Positions 1 to 9,328 of a stretch of DNA of 54,207 nucleotides are shown here, piece after piece (within the stretch, counting starts at the first letter, position 1; each line of letters opens with the position of its first letter). Source of the DNA: Actinomycetales bacterium (GTDB lineage Bacteria; Actinomycetota; Actinomycetes; Actinomycetales; Microbacteriaceae); assembly GCA_015655415.1 (NCBI GenBank), contig JAATFB010000075.1, forward strand, positions 1-54,207, written 5' to 3'. The notes beneath the pieces were generated by a model. That model was given only the letters and a program-made list of their open reading frames with translations, was not told where the DNA came from and did not search any database. Position numbers and translations under genes: made by a program.

Positions 1-88
1 CCACCGGCGGCCGGCCCGTCGCCTTCACGGGCGGGAAAAGCGGGCCGATCACCGCCCACGCCTCATCCGAAATCACATCACGCGACAC
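1..88 (-). CDS. IS5-type transposase, N-terminal fragment
   Basis: From the GTG at 88 the frame reads VSRDVISDEAWAVIGPLFPP and continues to a GRPPV segment before leaving the window. The pattern of an early D-E-A-W followed by P-L-F-P and G-R-P-P is characteristic of IS5-family DUF4096-type transposase N-termini. An in-frame TTG further upstream is a possible alternative start. The catalytic DDE domain is not in the window, so activity cannot be judged. Confidence 0.8.
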   Translation of the reverse strand, partial: MSRDVISDEAWAVIGPLFPPVKATGRPPV

Positions 89-138
89 GATTCCCAGAAT
101 CGCCGACCGAACCCCGATCAAGGTTTAGCAACACGCCC
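1..138 (-). mobile_element. Partial insertion sequence (IS5-type), one end only
   Basis: This is the 5' end of an IS reading out of the window to the left. With the flanking CTA it is the exact reverse complement of 54067-54207. The outer tip reads GGGCGTGTTGCTAAACC on the minus strand, typical of IS5/IS427-group terminal repeats, and abuts a CTAG tetranucleotide that could be the target site. The other end and most of the transposase lie outside the window. The call rests on the transposase N-terminus and the tip sequence. Confidence 0.85.
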
Positions 139-362
139 TAGGGCTCGAGTGGCAGGACGAAAGTGACCGCGCGGTCCCCTTCGCCCTTCTTCACCCCTTC
201 GCCCCTGCACCCCTGCACCATCGCCGGCTGCTACAGATCTGATCGTCCGAGACATGGGAACGCGTGGTTGTGTGAAGCGACCGGTGAAATCGGCAGCCGT
301 CGGTGAGACGAGCAGCGGCCGGCGAAATCGGCGGCGGCGGCACGCACCGACGGCGGGCGCGG

Positions 363-1271
363 TCAGCGGTGCGTGTCGCCCTCGTGCGCGGCGTGCTCCG
401 CCGGCTCCAGCTGGAAAGTCGAATGTGCCACGTCGAAGTGCGTGGCGAGACAGCCGTTGAGCTCATCGAGCAGCCGCCCGGTCTGGCCGCGAGCGAACAC
501 CTGCGGCGACACGACGACATGTGCCGAGAAGACCGGCGCGCCCGAGGTGATGGCCCACACGTGCACGTCGTGCACGTCCACCACACCGTCGGTGCCCAGG
601 ATGTGCTTGCGGATCTGGGCGACGTCCGTGGAGGCCGGCACGGACTCGCTGAGCACGCGCACCACCTCCCGCAGCAGCGAGAGCGCGAGCGGCACGATGA
701 GCACGGCGATGAGCAACGAGGCGATCACATCCGCCCACCCGAGCCCGGTGAGCAGGATGACCACCGACGCGACGATGGTGGCGAGAGCGCCGATCGTGTC
801 GCCCAGCACCTCCAGGTAGGCGCCCCGCATGTTGATCGACGCCTTCGCTCCCCCTCGCAGCACCAGCAGTCCGGCGATGTCGCCGGCCAGTGCCGTCAGG
901 GCGACCGCCAGCATCCAGCCGCCGTGCACCTCGGAGCCTGCGCTGAGGCGGAAGACCGCGCCCACCGCCACGGACGCCGCCACCACGATGAGAATGAGCC
1001 CGTTCGCCAGCGCCCCGAAGACCTCCACGCGCCGGAAGCCGAACGTCTGGCGGTCGGTGGCGGGCCGAGCCGCGACGGTCGCCGCCGCCAGTGCCACAAG
1101 CAGGCCGAGAAGGTCGCTGACCATGTGGCCGGCATCGGCGAGCAGCGCGAGGGATCCGCTCAGTGCCGCGCCGAGCACCTCCAGCGCGAACACGGCGAGC
1201 ACGATCGCGATGACGACGAGCAGGCGGCGCCGGCTCGACGAATGGGCATCGTGGTCGTGGGAATGTGACAT
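363..1271 (-). CDS. Cation diffusion facilitator (zinc/cobalt/cadmium efflux), CzcD-like
   Basis: 302 residues, the usual length of a bacterial CDF antiporter, which exports Zn2+ or similar divalent cations across the inner membrane in exchange for protons. Six hydrophobic segments are visible, followed by a soluble C-terminal domain. The N-terminus is His-rich (HSHDHDAH). TM2 has the metal-site motif H49-MVS-D53. TM5 has E154-VLG-D158, where many zinc CDFs have HxxxD. The C-terminus carries further histidines (HAAHEGDTH), as in CzcD. The metal specificity is inferred. The gene is monocistronic, reads toward the IS copy, and has a TACCGT box 9 bases before its ATG. Confidence 0.9.
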   Translation of the reverse strand: MSHSHDHDAHSSSRRRLLVVIAIVLAVFALEVLGAALSGSLALLADAGHMVSDLLGLLVALAAATVAARPATDRQTFGFRRVEVFGALANGLILIVVAASVAVGAVFRLSAGSEVHGGWMLAVALTALAGDIAGLLVLRGGAKASINMRGAYLEVLGDTIGALATIVASVVILLTGLGWADVIASLLIAVLIVPLALSLLREVVRVLSESVPASTDVAQIRKHILGTDGVVDVHDVHVWAITSGAPVFSAHVVVSPQVFARGQTGRLLDELNGCLATHFDVAHSTFQLEPAEHAAHEGDTHR

Positions 1272-1280
1272 GACCCTTCA

Positions 1281-1286
1281 ACGGTA
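1281..1286 (-). promoter_or_regulatory. -10 box of the CDF gene
   Basis: TACCGT on the minus strand, 9 bases before the ATG at 1271. The spacer contains GAAGGG, so the transcript may be leaderless or have a very short leader. Confidence 0.45.
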
Positions 1287-1372
1287 GATGTCGCGGCCGG
1301 GTTCGGCAGCATGCATGTGTGCCTCGCGTGCCGCGGCGACGCCTCAAGACACGGCCGGGTCGGGACCGTCCC

Positions 1373-2023
1373 TCAGGCCAGGAGCTGCTGCAGCGCGGGC
1401 ACCATCGCTCGGAACGCGCGAGCGCGGTGGCTGTCCGCGTTCTTCGTCGCGGGATCGAGCTCCGCGGCCGTGAGCGCGGAGCCGTCGGGCACGAACGCGG
1501 GGTCATAGCCGAACCCGTTGCTGCCGCGCGTCTCGCGCAGAAGTCTGCCGCGCCAGTCGCCGCGTACCGTGTGCTCGTCGCCGGCACGGTCCGCAGACAT
1601 CGGACGTACCAGGGCGATGACGCACGAGTAGTGGGCGGCGCGATGCCGGTCGGGCACGTCCTGGAGCTGCGCCAGCAGAAGGGCGAGGTTCGCCGCGTCG
1701 TCGCCGTGCCGACCGCACCACCGCGCGGAGAAGACGCCGGGGGCTCCCCCCAGCACGTCGACGCAGATGCCCGAGTCGTCGGCCAACGAGACGAGCCCGG
1801 TGTGCTCCGCCGCGGTCCGCGCCTTGATCAGCGCGTTCTCCTCGAAGGTCACGCCGTCCTCGACTGGGGACGGCCCGTCGTACTCCACCAGCTCCACCTG
1901 CGGCATCCGCTGGGCGATGATGGCCGCGAACTCCTCGAGCTTGTGCGTGTTGTGCGTGGCCAGCACCACTCTCACGGCGTCCCGGGCGCCGGTCGCGGCC
2001 GGTGCATCCTCCGGCCGGGTCAC
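1373..2023 (-). CDS. rdgB: Non-canonical purine NTP pyrophosphatase (RdgB/HAM1)
   Basis: Hydrolyses ITP, dITP and XTP to monophosphates, keeping deaminated purines out of nucleic acids. The THN-x-x-K motif follows the first beta strand. The metal and base-binding blocks DDSGICVD and [11 protein letters not shown] are intact. The GTG at 2023 is chosen because it overlaps the rph stop codon (GTGA), implying translational coupling and giving 216 residues. The GTG at 1975 (VRVVLATHN, 200 residues) would match the usual family N-terminus and is a real alternative. It forms an operon with rph, an arrangement common in actinobacteria. Confidence 0.93.
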   Translation of the reverse strand: MTRPEDAPAATGARDAVRVVLATHNTHKLEEFAAIIAQRMPQVELVEYDGPSPVEDGVTFEENALIKARTAAEHTGLVSLADDSGICVDVLGGAPGVFSARWCGRHGDDAANLALLLAQLQDVPDRHRAAHYSCVIALVRPMSADRAGDEHTVRGDWRGRLLRETRGSNGFGYDPAFVPDGSALTAAELDPATKNADSHRARAFRAMVPALQQLLA

Positions 2024-2778
2024 GAGGACGCGCCGGGCTCCGCCCCGACGCCCAGCGCGGCCGTCTGGAGGGCGGCGAGCTTCTGGCATCCGCCCTCCGC
2101 GAGGTCGAGCATGACCCCCAGCTCGCGACGATCGAAGGGTGCGCCCTCGGCGGTGCCCTGCACTTCGACGAACAGCCCGCGCCCGGTGACGACGACGTTC
2201 ATGTCGGTCTCGGCACGCACGTCCTCCACGTATGCCAGGTCGAGCATGGGCTCGCCATCGATGATGCCGACCGAGACCGCCGACACGCTGTCGATCAGCG
2301 GGGTAGCCCGCTGCCCGATGAACCTGTGCTCACGGCCCCAGGCGAGTGCGTCCGCGAGGGCCACATAGGCGCCCGTGATGGCCGCCGTACGCGTACCGCC
2401 GTCGGCCTGCAGAACGTCGCAGTCGAGGACGATCGTGTTCTCGCCGAGAGCCTTCGTGTCGACCACCGCTCGCAGGCTCCGTCCGATCAGCCGACTGATC
2501 TCGTGGGTGCGACCACCGATGCGTCCCTTCACCGACTCCCGATCGGTGCGCTCGTTGGTCGACCGCGGCAGCATGGAGTACTCGGCGGTCACCCATCCCT
2601 TCCCCTTCCCGGTGAGCCAGCGGGGCACGCCGCCGGTGAAGGATGCCGTGCAGAGCACGCGGGTGCGTCCGAAGGAGATGAGCGCGCTTCCCTCCGCCTG
2701 CTCGCTCCATCCGCGTTCGATGGTCACGGGGCGCAGCTGGTCGGGGGTCCTGCCGTCGGCTCGGATGATCTGGCTCAC
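2020..2778 (-). CDS. rph: Ribonuclease PH
   Basis: 252 residues, full length for RNase PH, the phosphorolytic 3'-5' exonuclease that trims tRNA 3' ends. Family blocks are clear: [12 protein letters not shown] at the N-terminus, the EYSMLPRST-x-ER block, [19 protein letters not shown], and the phosphate-site region [18 protein letters not shown]. The start is the GTG at 2778, six bases after a TAGGCT box. It is followed by rdgB with a 4-base overlap, and murI lies upstream on the same strand. Confidence 0.97.
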   Translation of the reverse strand: MSQIIRADGRTPDQLRPVTIERGWSEQAEGSALISFGRTRVLCTASFTGGVPRWLTGKGKGWVTAEYSMLPRSTNERTDRESVKGRIGGRTHEISRLIGRSLRAVVDTKALGENTIVLDCDVLQADGGTRTAAITGAYVALADALAWGREHRFIGQRATPLIDSVSAVSVGIIDGEPMLDLAYVEDVRAETDMNVVVTGRGLFVEVQGTAEGAPFDRRELGVMLDLAEGGCQKLAALQTAALGVGAEPGASS

Positions 2779-2784
2779 CGTTCC

Positions 2785-2790
2785 AGCCTA
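2785..2790 (-). promoter_or_regulatory. -10 box of rph (leaderless)
   Basis: TAGGCT on the minus strand, 6 bases before the GTG of rph. It supports an rph-rdgB transcript separate from murI. Confidence 0.6.
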
Positions 2791-2834
2791 TCCATGCCCG
2801 CGACCGCGCCCGCCGCGGAGGCGAGCGGCGGAGG

Positions 2835-3662
2835 TCACCGACGAAGCTGGCGCAGGTCGATGGTGCCCGTGCTCACGATGTCCACGGCCGGCACATCCGT
2901 GCCGAGCATGCGGTGCGCCAGGCGCCGGAACGACTCGGTGTCCTCCCCCGTCGTCTCGTATCGGATGTTCGGCTCACCCGAGGCCGTGCGCTCCAGCCCC
3001 TGCGACACCAGCACGCGGTACACGTCGTTGGCCGTCTCGACGTCGCTGGAGACCAGCGACACGTCCTCGCCCATGACGTACGAGATGGCTCCCTTGAGGA
3101 ATGGATAGTGCGTGCAGCCCAGAACGACCGTGTCCACACACGCCTCCTGAAGAGGGCGCAGGTAGCGCGCGGCGACGTCCAGCAGCTCCGGGCCGCTCGT
3201 CACGCCCGCCTCCACGAACTCGACGAAGCGCGGGCAGGCCTGTGTGAACAGTCGCAGCTCGGGCGCGGCGGCGAAGGCGTCCTCGTACGCCCGCGACTTG
3301 ATCGTCCCGATCGTGCCGATCACTCCCACCCGGCCGGAGCGCGTCGTGGCGACGGCGCGACGGACCGCCGGTTGGATCACCTCGACGACGGGCACGTCGT
3401 ACCGCTCCCGCGCGTCGCGCAGCATGGCGGAGGATGCCGTGTTGCAGGCGATCACCAGCATCTTGACGCCTTGCTCCACCAGGAAGTCGAGCGCTTCCAG
3501 CGCGAGCGCGCGCACCCGTGCGATGGGCTGAGGACCATACGGGGAGTTGGCGGTGTCGCCGACGTAGAGGATCGACTCGTTCGGCAGCTGATCGCGCACC
3601 GCGCGAGCGACCGTGAGCCCGCCGACCCCAGAGTCGAAGATCCCGATCGGCGCGTCCGTCAC
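2835..3662 (-). CDS. murI: Glutamate racemase
   Basis: Interconverts L- and D-glutamate to supply D-Glu for peptidoglycan. The protein is 275 residues from the chosen GTG. It shows D10-SGVGG, the first catalytic cysteine in IACNTASS (C73) and the second in LGCTHYP (C183, followed by H185), so both acid/base cysteines are present. The GTG at 3662 ([12 protein letters not shown]) is chosen over the longer upstream frame because the family starts just before this strand and a TAGGCT box lies 8 bases upstream. It is divergent from pncB. Confidence 0.96.
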   Translation of the reverse strand: MTDAPIGIFDSGVGGLTVARAVRDQLPNESILYVGDTANSPYGPQPIARVRALALEALDFLVEQGVKMLVIACNTASSAMLRDARERYDVPVVEVIQPAVRRAVATTRSGRVGVIGTIGTIKSRAYEDAFAAAPELRLFTQACPRFVEFVEAGVTSGPELLDVAARYLRPLQEACVDTVVLGCTHYPFLKGAISYVMGEDVSLVSSDVETANDVYRVLVSQGLERTASGEPNIRYETTGEDTESFRRLAHRMLGTDVPAVDIVSTGTIDLRQLRR

Positions 3663-3670
3663 GATGATCC

Positions 3671-3676
3671 AGCCTA
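3671..3676 (-). promoter_or_regulatory. -10 box of murI (leaderless)
   Basis: TAGGCT on the minus strand, 8 bases before the GTG at 3662. It argues against the longer N-terminal extension. Confidence 0.6.
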
Positions 3677-3762
3677 CGACCAGCACACCGGCACCATGGC
3701 CGGGACCGCGCCGTGCTGGAAGACGCCCGGGCGCCGCACCACCCGGAGAGGACGGGCACGAA

Positions 3763-3768
3763 TAGGCT
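3763..3768 (+). promoter_or_regulatory. -10 box of pncB (leaderless)
   Basis: TAGGCT, 7 bases before the GTG at 3776. The spacer GGGGAGC could also act as a ribosome-binding site if transcription starts further upstream. Confidence 0.6.
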
Positions 3769-3775
3769 GGGGAGC

Positions 3776-5092
3776 GTGACGCCACGACGCGAGCGCGAGT
3801 CCTCGGCGCTTCTCACCGACCGGTACGAGCTCACGATGCTCGACGCGGCCATGCTCTCGGGCACGCACGAGCGAGAGTGCGTCTTCGAGGTGTTCGCCCG
3901 CTCACTGCCGGGAGGTCGCCGCTATGGGGTAGTCGCCGGGACCGGCCGGCTTCTCGACCTCATTCAGCGATTCCGGTTCGGCGACGACGAGCTGCAGTGG
4001 CTGCGCGAGGTGCGCGTGGTGCGGGATGAGACCCTCGACTGGCTGGCGGACTATCGCTTCAACGGCACCATCCGCGGCTACCGCGAAGGCGAGATCTACT
4101 TCCCGGGCTCACCCGTCCTGGTGGTGGACGCCCCGTTCGGCGAGGGGGTGGTGCTGGAGACCCTGGTGCTCAGCGTGTTGAACCACGACTCCGCGATCGC
4201 CGGCGCCGCTGCGCGCATGGTGTCGGCCGCAGCCGGACGCCCGCTGGCGGAGATGGGCTCTCGCCGCGCCCACGAGGAGGCGGCGATCGCGGCCGCCCGC
4301 GCCGCGTACATCGCCGGCTTCAGTGCGACATCGAATCTCGAGGCCGGCCGCAGCTGGAACATCCCGACGATGGGCACCGCCGCGCACGCGTTCACGCTGC
4401 TGCATGACAGCGAGGAGGATGCCTTCCGGGCGCAGGTGCGCTCGCTCGGGCCCGAGACCACGCTGCTCGTCGACACCTACGACGTGCACAAGGCCATCGA
4501 GACGGCGGTGCGGGTCGCGGGGCCACGGCTCGGCGCAGTTCGACTCGACTCCGGCGACCTGCCGGTGCTGGTGGCGTCGGTGCGGGCCCAGCTGGACGCG
4601 CTCGGCGCGACGGGCACCCGCATCACGGTGACCAACGACCTGGACGAGTTCGCGATCGCCGCCCTCCGCGCCTCTCCGGTGGACTCCTACGGCGTCGGCA
4701 CGTCACTGGTGACCGGTTCGGGGGCACCCACCGCCGGCATGGTGTACAAACTGGTGGCGCGCAAGAGCGAGACGGGAACCTGGATCCCGGTGGCGAAGAC
4801 ATCCACCGGGAAGGCCTCGATCGGGGGCGCCAAGGTGCCGGTGCGGACGTTCGACGAACTCGGCGTCGCCGTGGCCGAGGAGGTGCACCTCCTGCAGCGA
4901 CCCGGGCCCGCTCCGGCGGGACGGCCGCTGCACGTCACCCTCATGCGCGATGGCGTGGCCCTGCCCGAGCATCTCGGCGCGGCCGGGGTCGACGCCGCGC
5001 GGCTTCACCACGTGATCGCGCGTGAGGAGCTGCCGGAGTCGGCGTTCCGACTGGGCCGCGGCGAGCCCGCGCTGCCCACGGAGTACGTCTGA
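3776..5092 (+). CDS. pncB: Nicotinate phosphoribosyltransferase
   Basis: Joins nicotinate to PRPP, giving nicotinate mononucleotide for NAD salvage. The protein is 438 residues, normal for the bacterial enzyme. It begins with the family block [15 protein letters not shown]. The [14 protein letters not shown] stretch carries the conserved histidine that is phosphorylated during ATP-coupled turnover. The VRLDSGDL and TNDLDEF blocks form the phosphate and PRPP sites, followed by [10 protein letters not shown]. The start follows a TAGGCT box. The gene converges on the DUF3039 gene across a short stem-loop. Confidence 0.95.
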   Translation: MTPRRERESSALLTDRYELTMLDAAMLSGTHERECVFEVFARSLPGGRRYGVVAGTGRLLDLIQRFRFGDDELQWLREVRVVRDETLDWLADYRFNGTIRGYREGEIYFPGSPVLVVDAPFGEGVVLETLVLSVLNHDSAIAGAAARMVSAAAGRPLAEMGSRRAHEEAAIAAARAAYIAGFSATSNLEAGRSWNIPTMGTAAHAFTLLHDSEEDAFRAQVRSLGPETTLLVDTYDVHKAIETAVRVAGPRLGAVRLDSGDLPVLVASVRAQLDALGATGTRITVTNDLDEFAIAALRASPVDSYGVGTSLVTGSGAPTAGMVYKLVARKSETGTWIPVAKTSTGKASIGGAKVPVRTFDELGVAVAEEVHLLQRPGPAPAGRPLHVTLMRDGVALPEHLGAAGVDAARLHHVIAREELPESAFRLGRGEPALPTEYV

Positions 5093-5106
5093 GGCGCCGC
5101 TTCTTC

Positions 5107-5123
5107 TTCCCTCGGCGAGGGAG
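5107..5123. terminator. Weak stem-loop between convergent pncB and DUF3039 genes
   Basis: TTCCCTC, a GGC loop, then GAGGGAG forms a 7-bp stem with one G-T pair. There is no T-tract, so it is a weak candidate for a bidirectional terminator. Confidence 0.35.
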
Positions 5124-5140
5124 AAGCGCCCACCCGCGGA

Positions 5141-5431
5141 CTACTCGTCGCTGAGGCTCTCGTAGATCTTCTTGCACTCCGGACAGATCGGGAACTTCTG
5201 CGGGTCCCTGTTCGGCGTCCACTTCTTGCCGCACAACGCGATCACCGGCTTTCCGGTGACCGCCGACTCGAGGATCTGCTCCTTCCGCACGTAGTGCGCG
5301 AAGCGCTCATGATCGCCCGGCTCGATCTGCTCGTTCTGCAGCAGCTCCTCGAGCTCACGGTCGAGAGTCGCCACCCCGCCGCCATCCGGTTCCGCCGGTC
5401 CGCCCGGCTCCGCGATGCTGTTGTCGACCAT
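5141..5431 (-). CDS. DUF3039 family protein
   Basis: 96-residue acidic protein of an actinobacterium-specific family with no established function. The C-terminal half has one cysteine in ALCGKK (C67) and a CPEC pair (C83, C86), which with H41 or H46 could form a small zinc site. The N-terminal 20 residues look disordered. The ATG is preceded at 6 bases by TAGACT and a run of G residues. It is probably cytoplasmic. Confidence 0.85.
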   Translation of the reverse strand: MVDNSIAEPGGPAEPDGGGVATLDRELEELLQNEQIEPGDHERFAHYVRKEQILESAVTGKPVIALCGKKWTPNRDPQKFPICPECKKIYESLSDE

Positions 5432-5437
5432 CCCCCC

Positions 5438-5443
5438 AGTCTA
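5438..5443 (-). promoter_or_regulatory. -10 box of the DUF3039 gene
   Basis: TAGACT on the minus strand, 6 bases before the ATG at 5431. Confidence 0.55.
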
Positions 5444-5464
5444 CCGGCGGGATCCGCCGGGCGC

Positions 5465-7045
5465 TCAGGCGTTCCGCACGGCGAATGCCATGAGCTCGGG
5501 TCCCCGCCGATCGAACGTCGCCGCGCCGAGCAGCACGCCCACCACGAACACGACGCCACCGATGCCGACGCCCGTCCACAGGGCGGGGGCGAACCAGCGC
5601 GGATCCGAGAGGACCCCTAGCACCATCATCCCGGTCGGAACGCCGGCGAAGATCGCGGTCAGGATCAGCGTCGCGAACTGGGCGAAGGCCGCCGCGCCTC
5701 CGGTGTTCTGCGGGTAGGCGAAGGCGCTGTCGCCCGGCCGGGGCGCCGCATAGGGCGCCAGCGCCGACGACACGCTCGACAGCCCCATTCCGGCGAGCAC
5801 GAGGCACACGCTGACTCCGGTCACGGCGGGCAGCACGTCCCAGTTCCCGTATGCCAGGACGGTGAGGATGCTCCCGAGCGCCACCACCGGCACGGCGATC
5901 AGCACCACTGGCGCAAGCCTTCCCAGCCGGTCGGAGATCCCGCGGGTGCCCGAGGCGATGTGGAGCCAGACGGCGGTGCCGTCGTAGGCGACGTCGTTGT
6001 GCGCGACCCAGCCGACGAACAGGCAGATGACCGGGAGCGGGATGAGCGCCACATCCTGCGGTCGGACGCCTCCCGAGATGAGCAGCGCGACGACCATGAT
6101 CAGGGCGAACACGGGCACCATCGCCAGCTGCACCCAGTACCGCGAGTCGCGACCCCAGTACGTGAGGCTGCGCGCGGCGATCGCGCCGGCCGGTCGGGCG
6201 GGCATCCGTCCGAACCAGCCGAGGCCCGGGTATGCCTTCGTCGCGATCCGGCGGTCGGGGGTCACCATCATGTGGGCGGCAAGGGCCCACCATGCCAGAG
6301 CGACGACGGCAAGGGTCGCCACGCCGACGACGAGCCTCGCGACCGCGGCCCCCCAGTGCGCGGAGGCGGCGTCGCCGCCGACGGCCCAGAGCGCGCCGAA
6401 AGGCGTCCAGCTCGCCCACTGCGCCACCGCGCTCAGCACCCGCGACCCGTCGCGCCCCCAGTTCAGCGTGACGAGGAAGAAGAGGGCAGGCGACAGCATC
6501 ACGACGAGCAGGACGGCGACGGTCGCGCCGAACTCACGGGCTCGCCTGCTGGCCAGCAGGAAGGACGCGAAGGAGGCGGCGAGCCTGGATGCCAGCGCCC
6601 ACGTCGGCACGCCGACGATCGCAGCAAGCGCGGCGAGCACCGCGGCTGCCGGGTGACCGGACCAGGTCACCACCGTGAACACGGCGCAGAGCGCGAGCAC
6701 GAGCACGGGCACCGAGACCAACGATGCGACGCCCAGGCCCACGACGACCTGGCGCCGCTCCAGGCCGAGAAGCGCGTACGACCGCGGGTCGAACGTGCCG
6801 TCGTGTCTGCCGAAGAGCGGACCGATCAGGAAGCACAGCGCGGCGACGGTGCCGGCGACCACGAGGACATCCCGCACGAGCTCCGTGTCGTGCGCCGTGC
6901 GCGCGAACGCGAGCCCCCAGCAGGCGACTGCGGTCGCGACGGCCGTGCACAGCAGTCCCACGAGGAGCCCGAACGCATGCCACCCGCCCCGGCGGAAGCC
7001 ACTGCCCAGGGCCGCCATTCTCAGTCGGAGAAACTGTGCAACCAC
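5465..7045 (-). CDS. ABC-2 type exporter, membrane permease subunit
   Basis: About 526 residues with some twelve hydrophobic segments and short basic loops, consistent with a large ABC-2-like permease. The GTG at 7045 has a GGAGG about 7 bases upstream and overlaps the end of the upstream ATPase gene by 25 bases, implying coupled translation. An ATG at 7018, two bases past the ATPase stop, is an alternative. The partner is the ATPase encoded immediately upstream. The substrate is unknown and no resistance or bacteriocin genes lie next to it. Confidence 0.85.
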   Translation of the reverse strand: MVAQFLRLRMAALGSGFRRGGWHAFGLLVGLLCTAVATAVACWGLAFARTAHDTELVRDVLVVAGTVAALCFLIGPLFGRHDGTFDPRSYALLGLERRQVVVGLGVASLVSVPVLVLALCAVFTVVTWSGHPAAAVLAALAAIVGVPTWALASRLAASFASFLLASRRAREFGATVAVLLVVMLSPALFFLVTLNWGRDGSRVLSAVAQWASWTPFGALWAVGGDAASAHWGAAVARLVVGVATLAVVALAWWALAAHMMVTPDRRIATKAYPGLGWFGRMPARPAGAIAARSLTYWGRDSRYWVQLAMVPVFALIMVVALLISGGVRPQDVALIPLPVICLFVGWVAHNDVAYDGTAVWLHIASGTRGISDRLGRLAPVVLIAVPVVALGSILTVLAYGNWDVLPAVTGVSVCLVLAGMGLSSVSSALAPYAAPRPGDSAFAYPQNTGGAAAFAQFATLILTAIFAGVPTGMMVLGVLSDPRWFAPALWTGVGIGGVVFVVGVLLGAATFDRRGPELMAFAVRNA

Positions 7046-8775
7046 TCGAGCCCCTCCACGGCCGTGCGGCCACCCGCCAGTTCGATGAAGCGATCCTCCA
7101 GGGTCTTCTCGCCGCGCACCTCGTCGACCGGCCCGGAATCCAGCACGACGCCGCCGACGATGATAGCCACGCTGTCGCAGACGCGCTGCACCAGGTCCAT
7201 CCCGTGGCTCGACAGCAGCACGGTGCCACCGGCGTCCACATAGCGCTGCAGGATTCCCGTCACGGTCGCCGCGGAAACGGGGTCGACGCCCTCGAAGGGC
7301 TCGTCGAGAACCAGCAGCCGCGGCGCGTGGATCATGGCGGCCGCGAGGCAGACCTTCTTGCTCATGCCCGCCGAGTAGTCCGCGACCAGGCGGCCCATGG
7401 CGTCCTCGATGCCGAACGCCGCAGCCAGGTCGGCCGACCGCTGACGGGTCGTCGCCGCATCCAGCCCGCGCAGCGTTCCGGCGTAGTACAGCAGCTGCGC
7501 GCCGGTGAGCCGATCGAACGTGCGCAGGTGGTCGGGGAGCACGCCGATGGCACGTTTGGCGTTGCGCGGATGGGTGCGGACGTCGATGCCGTCCACGTAC
7601 ACCGTGCCGGAGTCGGCCCGCAGCAGGCCGGTGATGATCGAGAGCGTGGTAGTCTTGCCCGCCCCGTTCGGTCCGACGATGCCGTACAGCGAGCCGGCGC
7701 GAACCGACAGGTTCACTCCATCGACGGCGACGACGTCACCGTAGCGCTTGTGCAGCCCGGTCACGGCGAGCACGACGGGCGCGGTCGCCGGCGGAGCCGG
7801 ACGTGCCGGCGGGAAGACGCGCGTCTCGGCAGCCCTCCTCGCTCGCGGGGTTCCGCGCTCCGCGCGCGAGGACTGCGCGGACTGGGAGGTGGCGGTGTCG
7901 GGATCGCGGACCAGCGACGCCCGGTCCACCGTCTCCACGAGCTGCTCTTCCGACTCCGGCTCGATCGGCCGCGTGCCGCGCCCTGCTCCGGTGCGCTGAG
8001 ACTCCTCGACCCGTCGGGCCGTGGTCTCGTCGCGGGGTCGCTGCGCCGGCTCGTCCTCGGACCGCGTCTCACGGATGAGCTCGGCCTCTCGGACGAGTTC
8101 GGCGAGCAGGTCGGAGCCGTCGCGGTCGTCCTCCTTCGCCGACTCGATCGCACGCGCAGCTGCCGTTCCGCGCCTTCGGCCGAACAACCTGATCCGCTGG
8201 CGGGACCCGGTGTTCTCATCCACGGACGAGGGGTGGCCGGCTGACGCGGCAGTGTCCCCTTCGATGCCGGATCGCGAACCGGCCCTCGGCGCCGGCTCCA
8301 CGGGTGAGTCCGCCGACTCGTCGGCCGCCGGATGCACCGCCGCGGTCACCGTGGACTCCGGCTCGGCCGGTGCCGGGCGCGCCTGCCGAGCCGCCGACTT
8401 CGGGGCACGGGTCTTGGGGACCGCTGGCGGTGTCTCGGCCTGCGCCGTCGTCGCCGAGGCCGCGTCATCCCGCGCGCCGGTGGTACCCGTACGAGCGTCG
8501 CGGGCGGTCCCGGAGCCCTTCGCGGTCCCGGTGCGCGAAGCACCTCGCGACCCCCGGGAGCCCGTCACCACCGCCACCGGGGCGGGCTCAGGTGACTCGT
8601 CCTCGGCGACGACGGGCGCGTCCGCGGCTGCGCCCGTGACGCGCGGACGGCCGGTGCGATGTGCCGTCGTCCTCCCGGCGCGGGTCCCGACGACCCGCTT
8701 CTCGGGGACAGGCGGGTCGGTCTCGCCAGGGGGTGCGGCGTCGTCCGCGATGGTGGCCTGCGGGTCATCTTGCAC
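7021..8775 (-). CDS. ABC transporter ATPase with a ~330-residue disordered N-terminal extension
   Basis: 584 residues. The last ~250 form a normal ABC-2 ATPase: GPNGAGKT Walker A, YSAGMSKK as the signature in place of LSGGQ, LLVLDEPFEG Walker B, and LSSHGMD with the switch histidine. The first ~330 are rich in Ala, Thr, Pro, Glu and Arg and look disordered. They contain a basic patch (RQRIRLFGRRRG) and an acidic helix-prone stretch (DLLAELVREAELIRE). The reading frame has no break across the join, so this is a real fusion or tail rather than a frameshift. It pairs with the permease downstream. Confidence 0.85.
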   Translation of the reverse strand: MQDDPQATIADDAAPPGETDPPVPEKRVVGTRAGRTTAHRTGRPRVTGAAADAPVVAEDESPEPAPVAVVTGSRGSRGASRTGTAKGSGTARDARTGTTGARDDAASATTAQAETPPAVPKTRAPKSAARQARPAPAEPESTVTAAVHPAADESADSPVEPAPRAGSRSGIEGDTAASAGHPSSVDENTGSRQRIRLFGRRRGTAAARAIESAKEDDRDGSDLLAELVREAELIRETRSEDEPAQRPRDETTARRVEESQRTGAGRGTRPIEPESEEQLVETVDRASLVRDPDTATSQSAQSSRAERGTPRARRAAETRVFPPARPAPPATAPVVLAVTGLHKRYGDVVAVDGVNLSVRAGSLYGIVGPNGAGKTTTLSIITGLLRADSGTVYVDGIDVRTHPRNAKRAIGVLPDHLRTFDRLTGAQLLYYAGTLRGLDAATTRQRSADLAAAFGIEDAMGRLVADYSAGMSKKVCLAAAMIHAPRLLVLDEPFEGVDPVSAATVTGILQRYVDAGGTVLLSSHGMDLVQRVCDSVAIIVGGVVLDSGPVDEVRGEKTLEDRFIELAGGRTAVEGLEWLHSFSD

Positions 8776-9328
8776 GCGCCATACCCCCGTTACCGTGGTC
8801 CCGTCGAGCCGCCGGACCGCACGAACGCCACCGACCCGTTGCTGGGGGCGCCGACGGGTTTGCGGATCACCACGCTAGCGCGTGCCGACGCGGCATCCTT
8901 CCCGTGCGGAGCCACCGGATTCCCTACGCTAACCTACCAACCGCCGAGGGGACACCTCTGTCTGCGACGAATAGTCATGCCGGGCCGATGCCTTCTGCTC
9001 GCCGCGTCGAGGAGCCATCCGCCGCCGGAGCCGCGGACCGCGACGGGCCAGCAGTGCCGAGCGCCGGCATCCGCTTTTCTAAGAGCACTCCCATAAAACG
9101 ATCACGAAACGGCAACGTCCCGCCCGCGGTGCAAGGGGCGCCCGTAAAATCAAACATGACACAGCGTCGTGTCGTTGCACACACGCATCAGTGACACTTC
9201 GGTGAACGTACGAGCCGACGGCGCGGGGCACACGCCTCCGGAACGCCATCGGGCGACTGTCATCCGTCAGTCACACCGTTCAACTCATTGGGGGCTTGAC
9301 TATGCGCAGGAATGACAGGAGACGAAAC
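8776..9328. other. Long intergenic region between divergent genes
   Basis: 553 bp between the divergent ABC ATPase gene and the nucleotidyltransferase gene. No conserved gene is visible. TAAAAT at 9145-9150 is an AT-rich -10 candidate five bases before an ATG that opens a 12-codon frame (MTQRRVVAHTHQ, 9156-9194). GAGGGGACACCTC near 8950 is a small inverted repeat. The nucleotidyltransferase would then have a leader of about 170 bases. Confidence 0.5.

Noticed and set aside
303-1268. Long plus-strand frame opposite the CDF transporter
   Set aside because: His/Arg/Asp-rich composition is typical of an antisense shadow of a high-GC gene; the minus-strand protein has clear family motifs.
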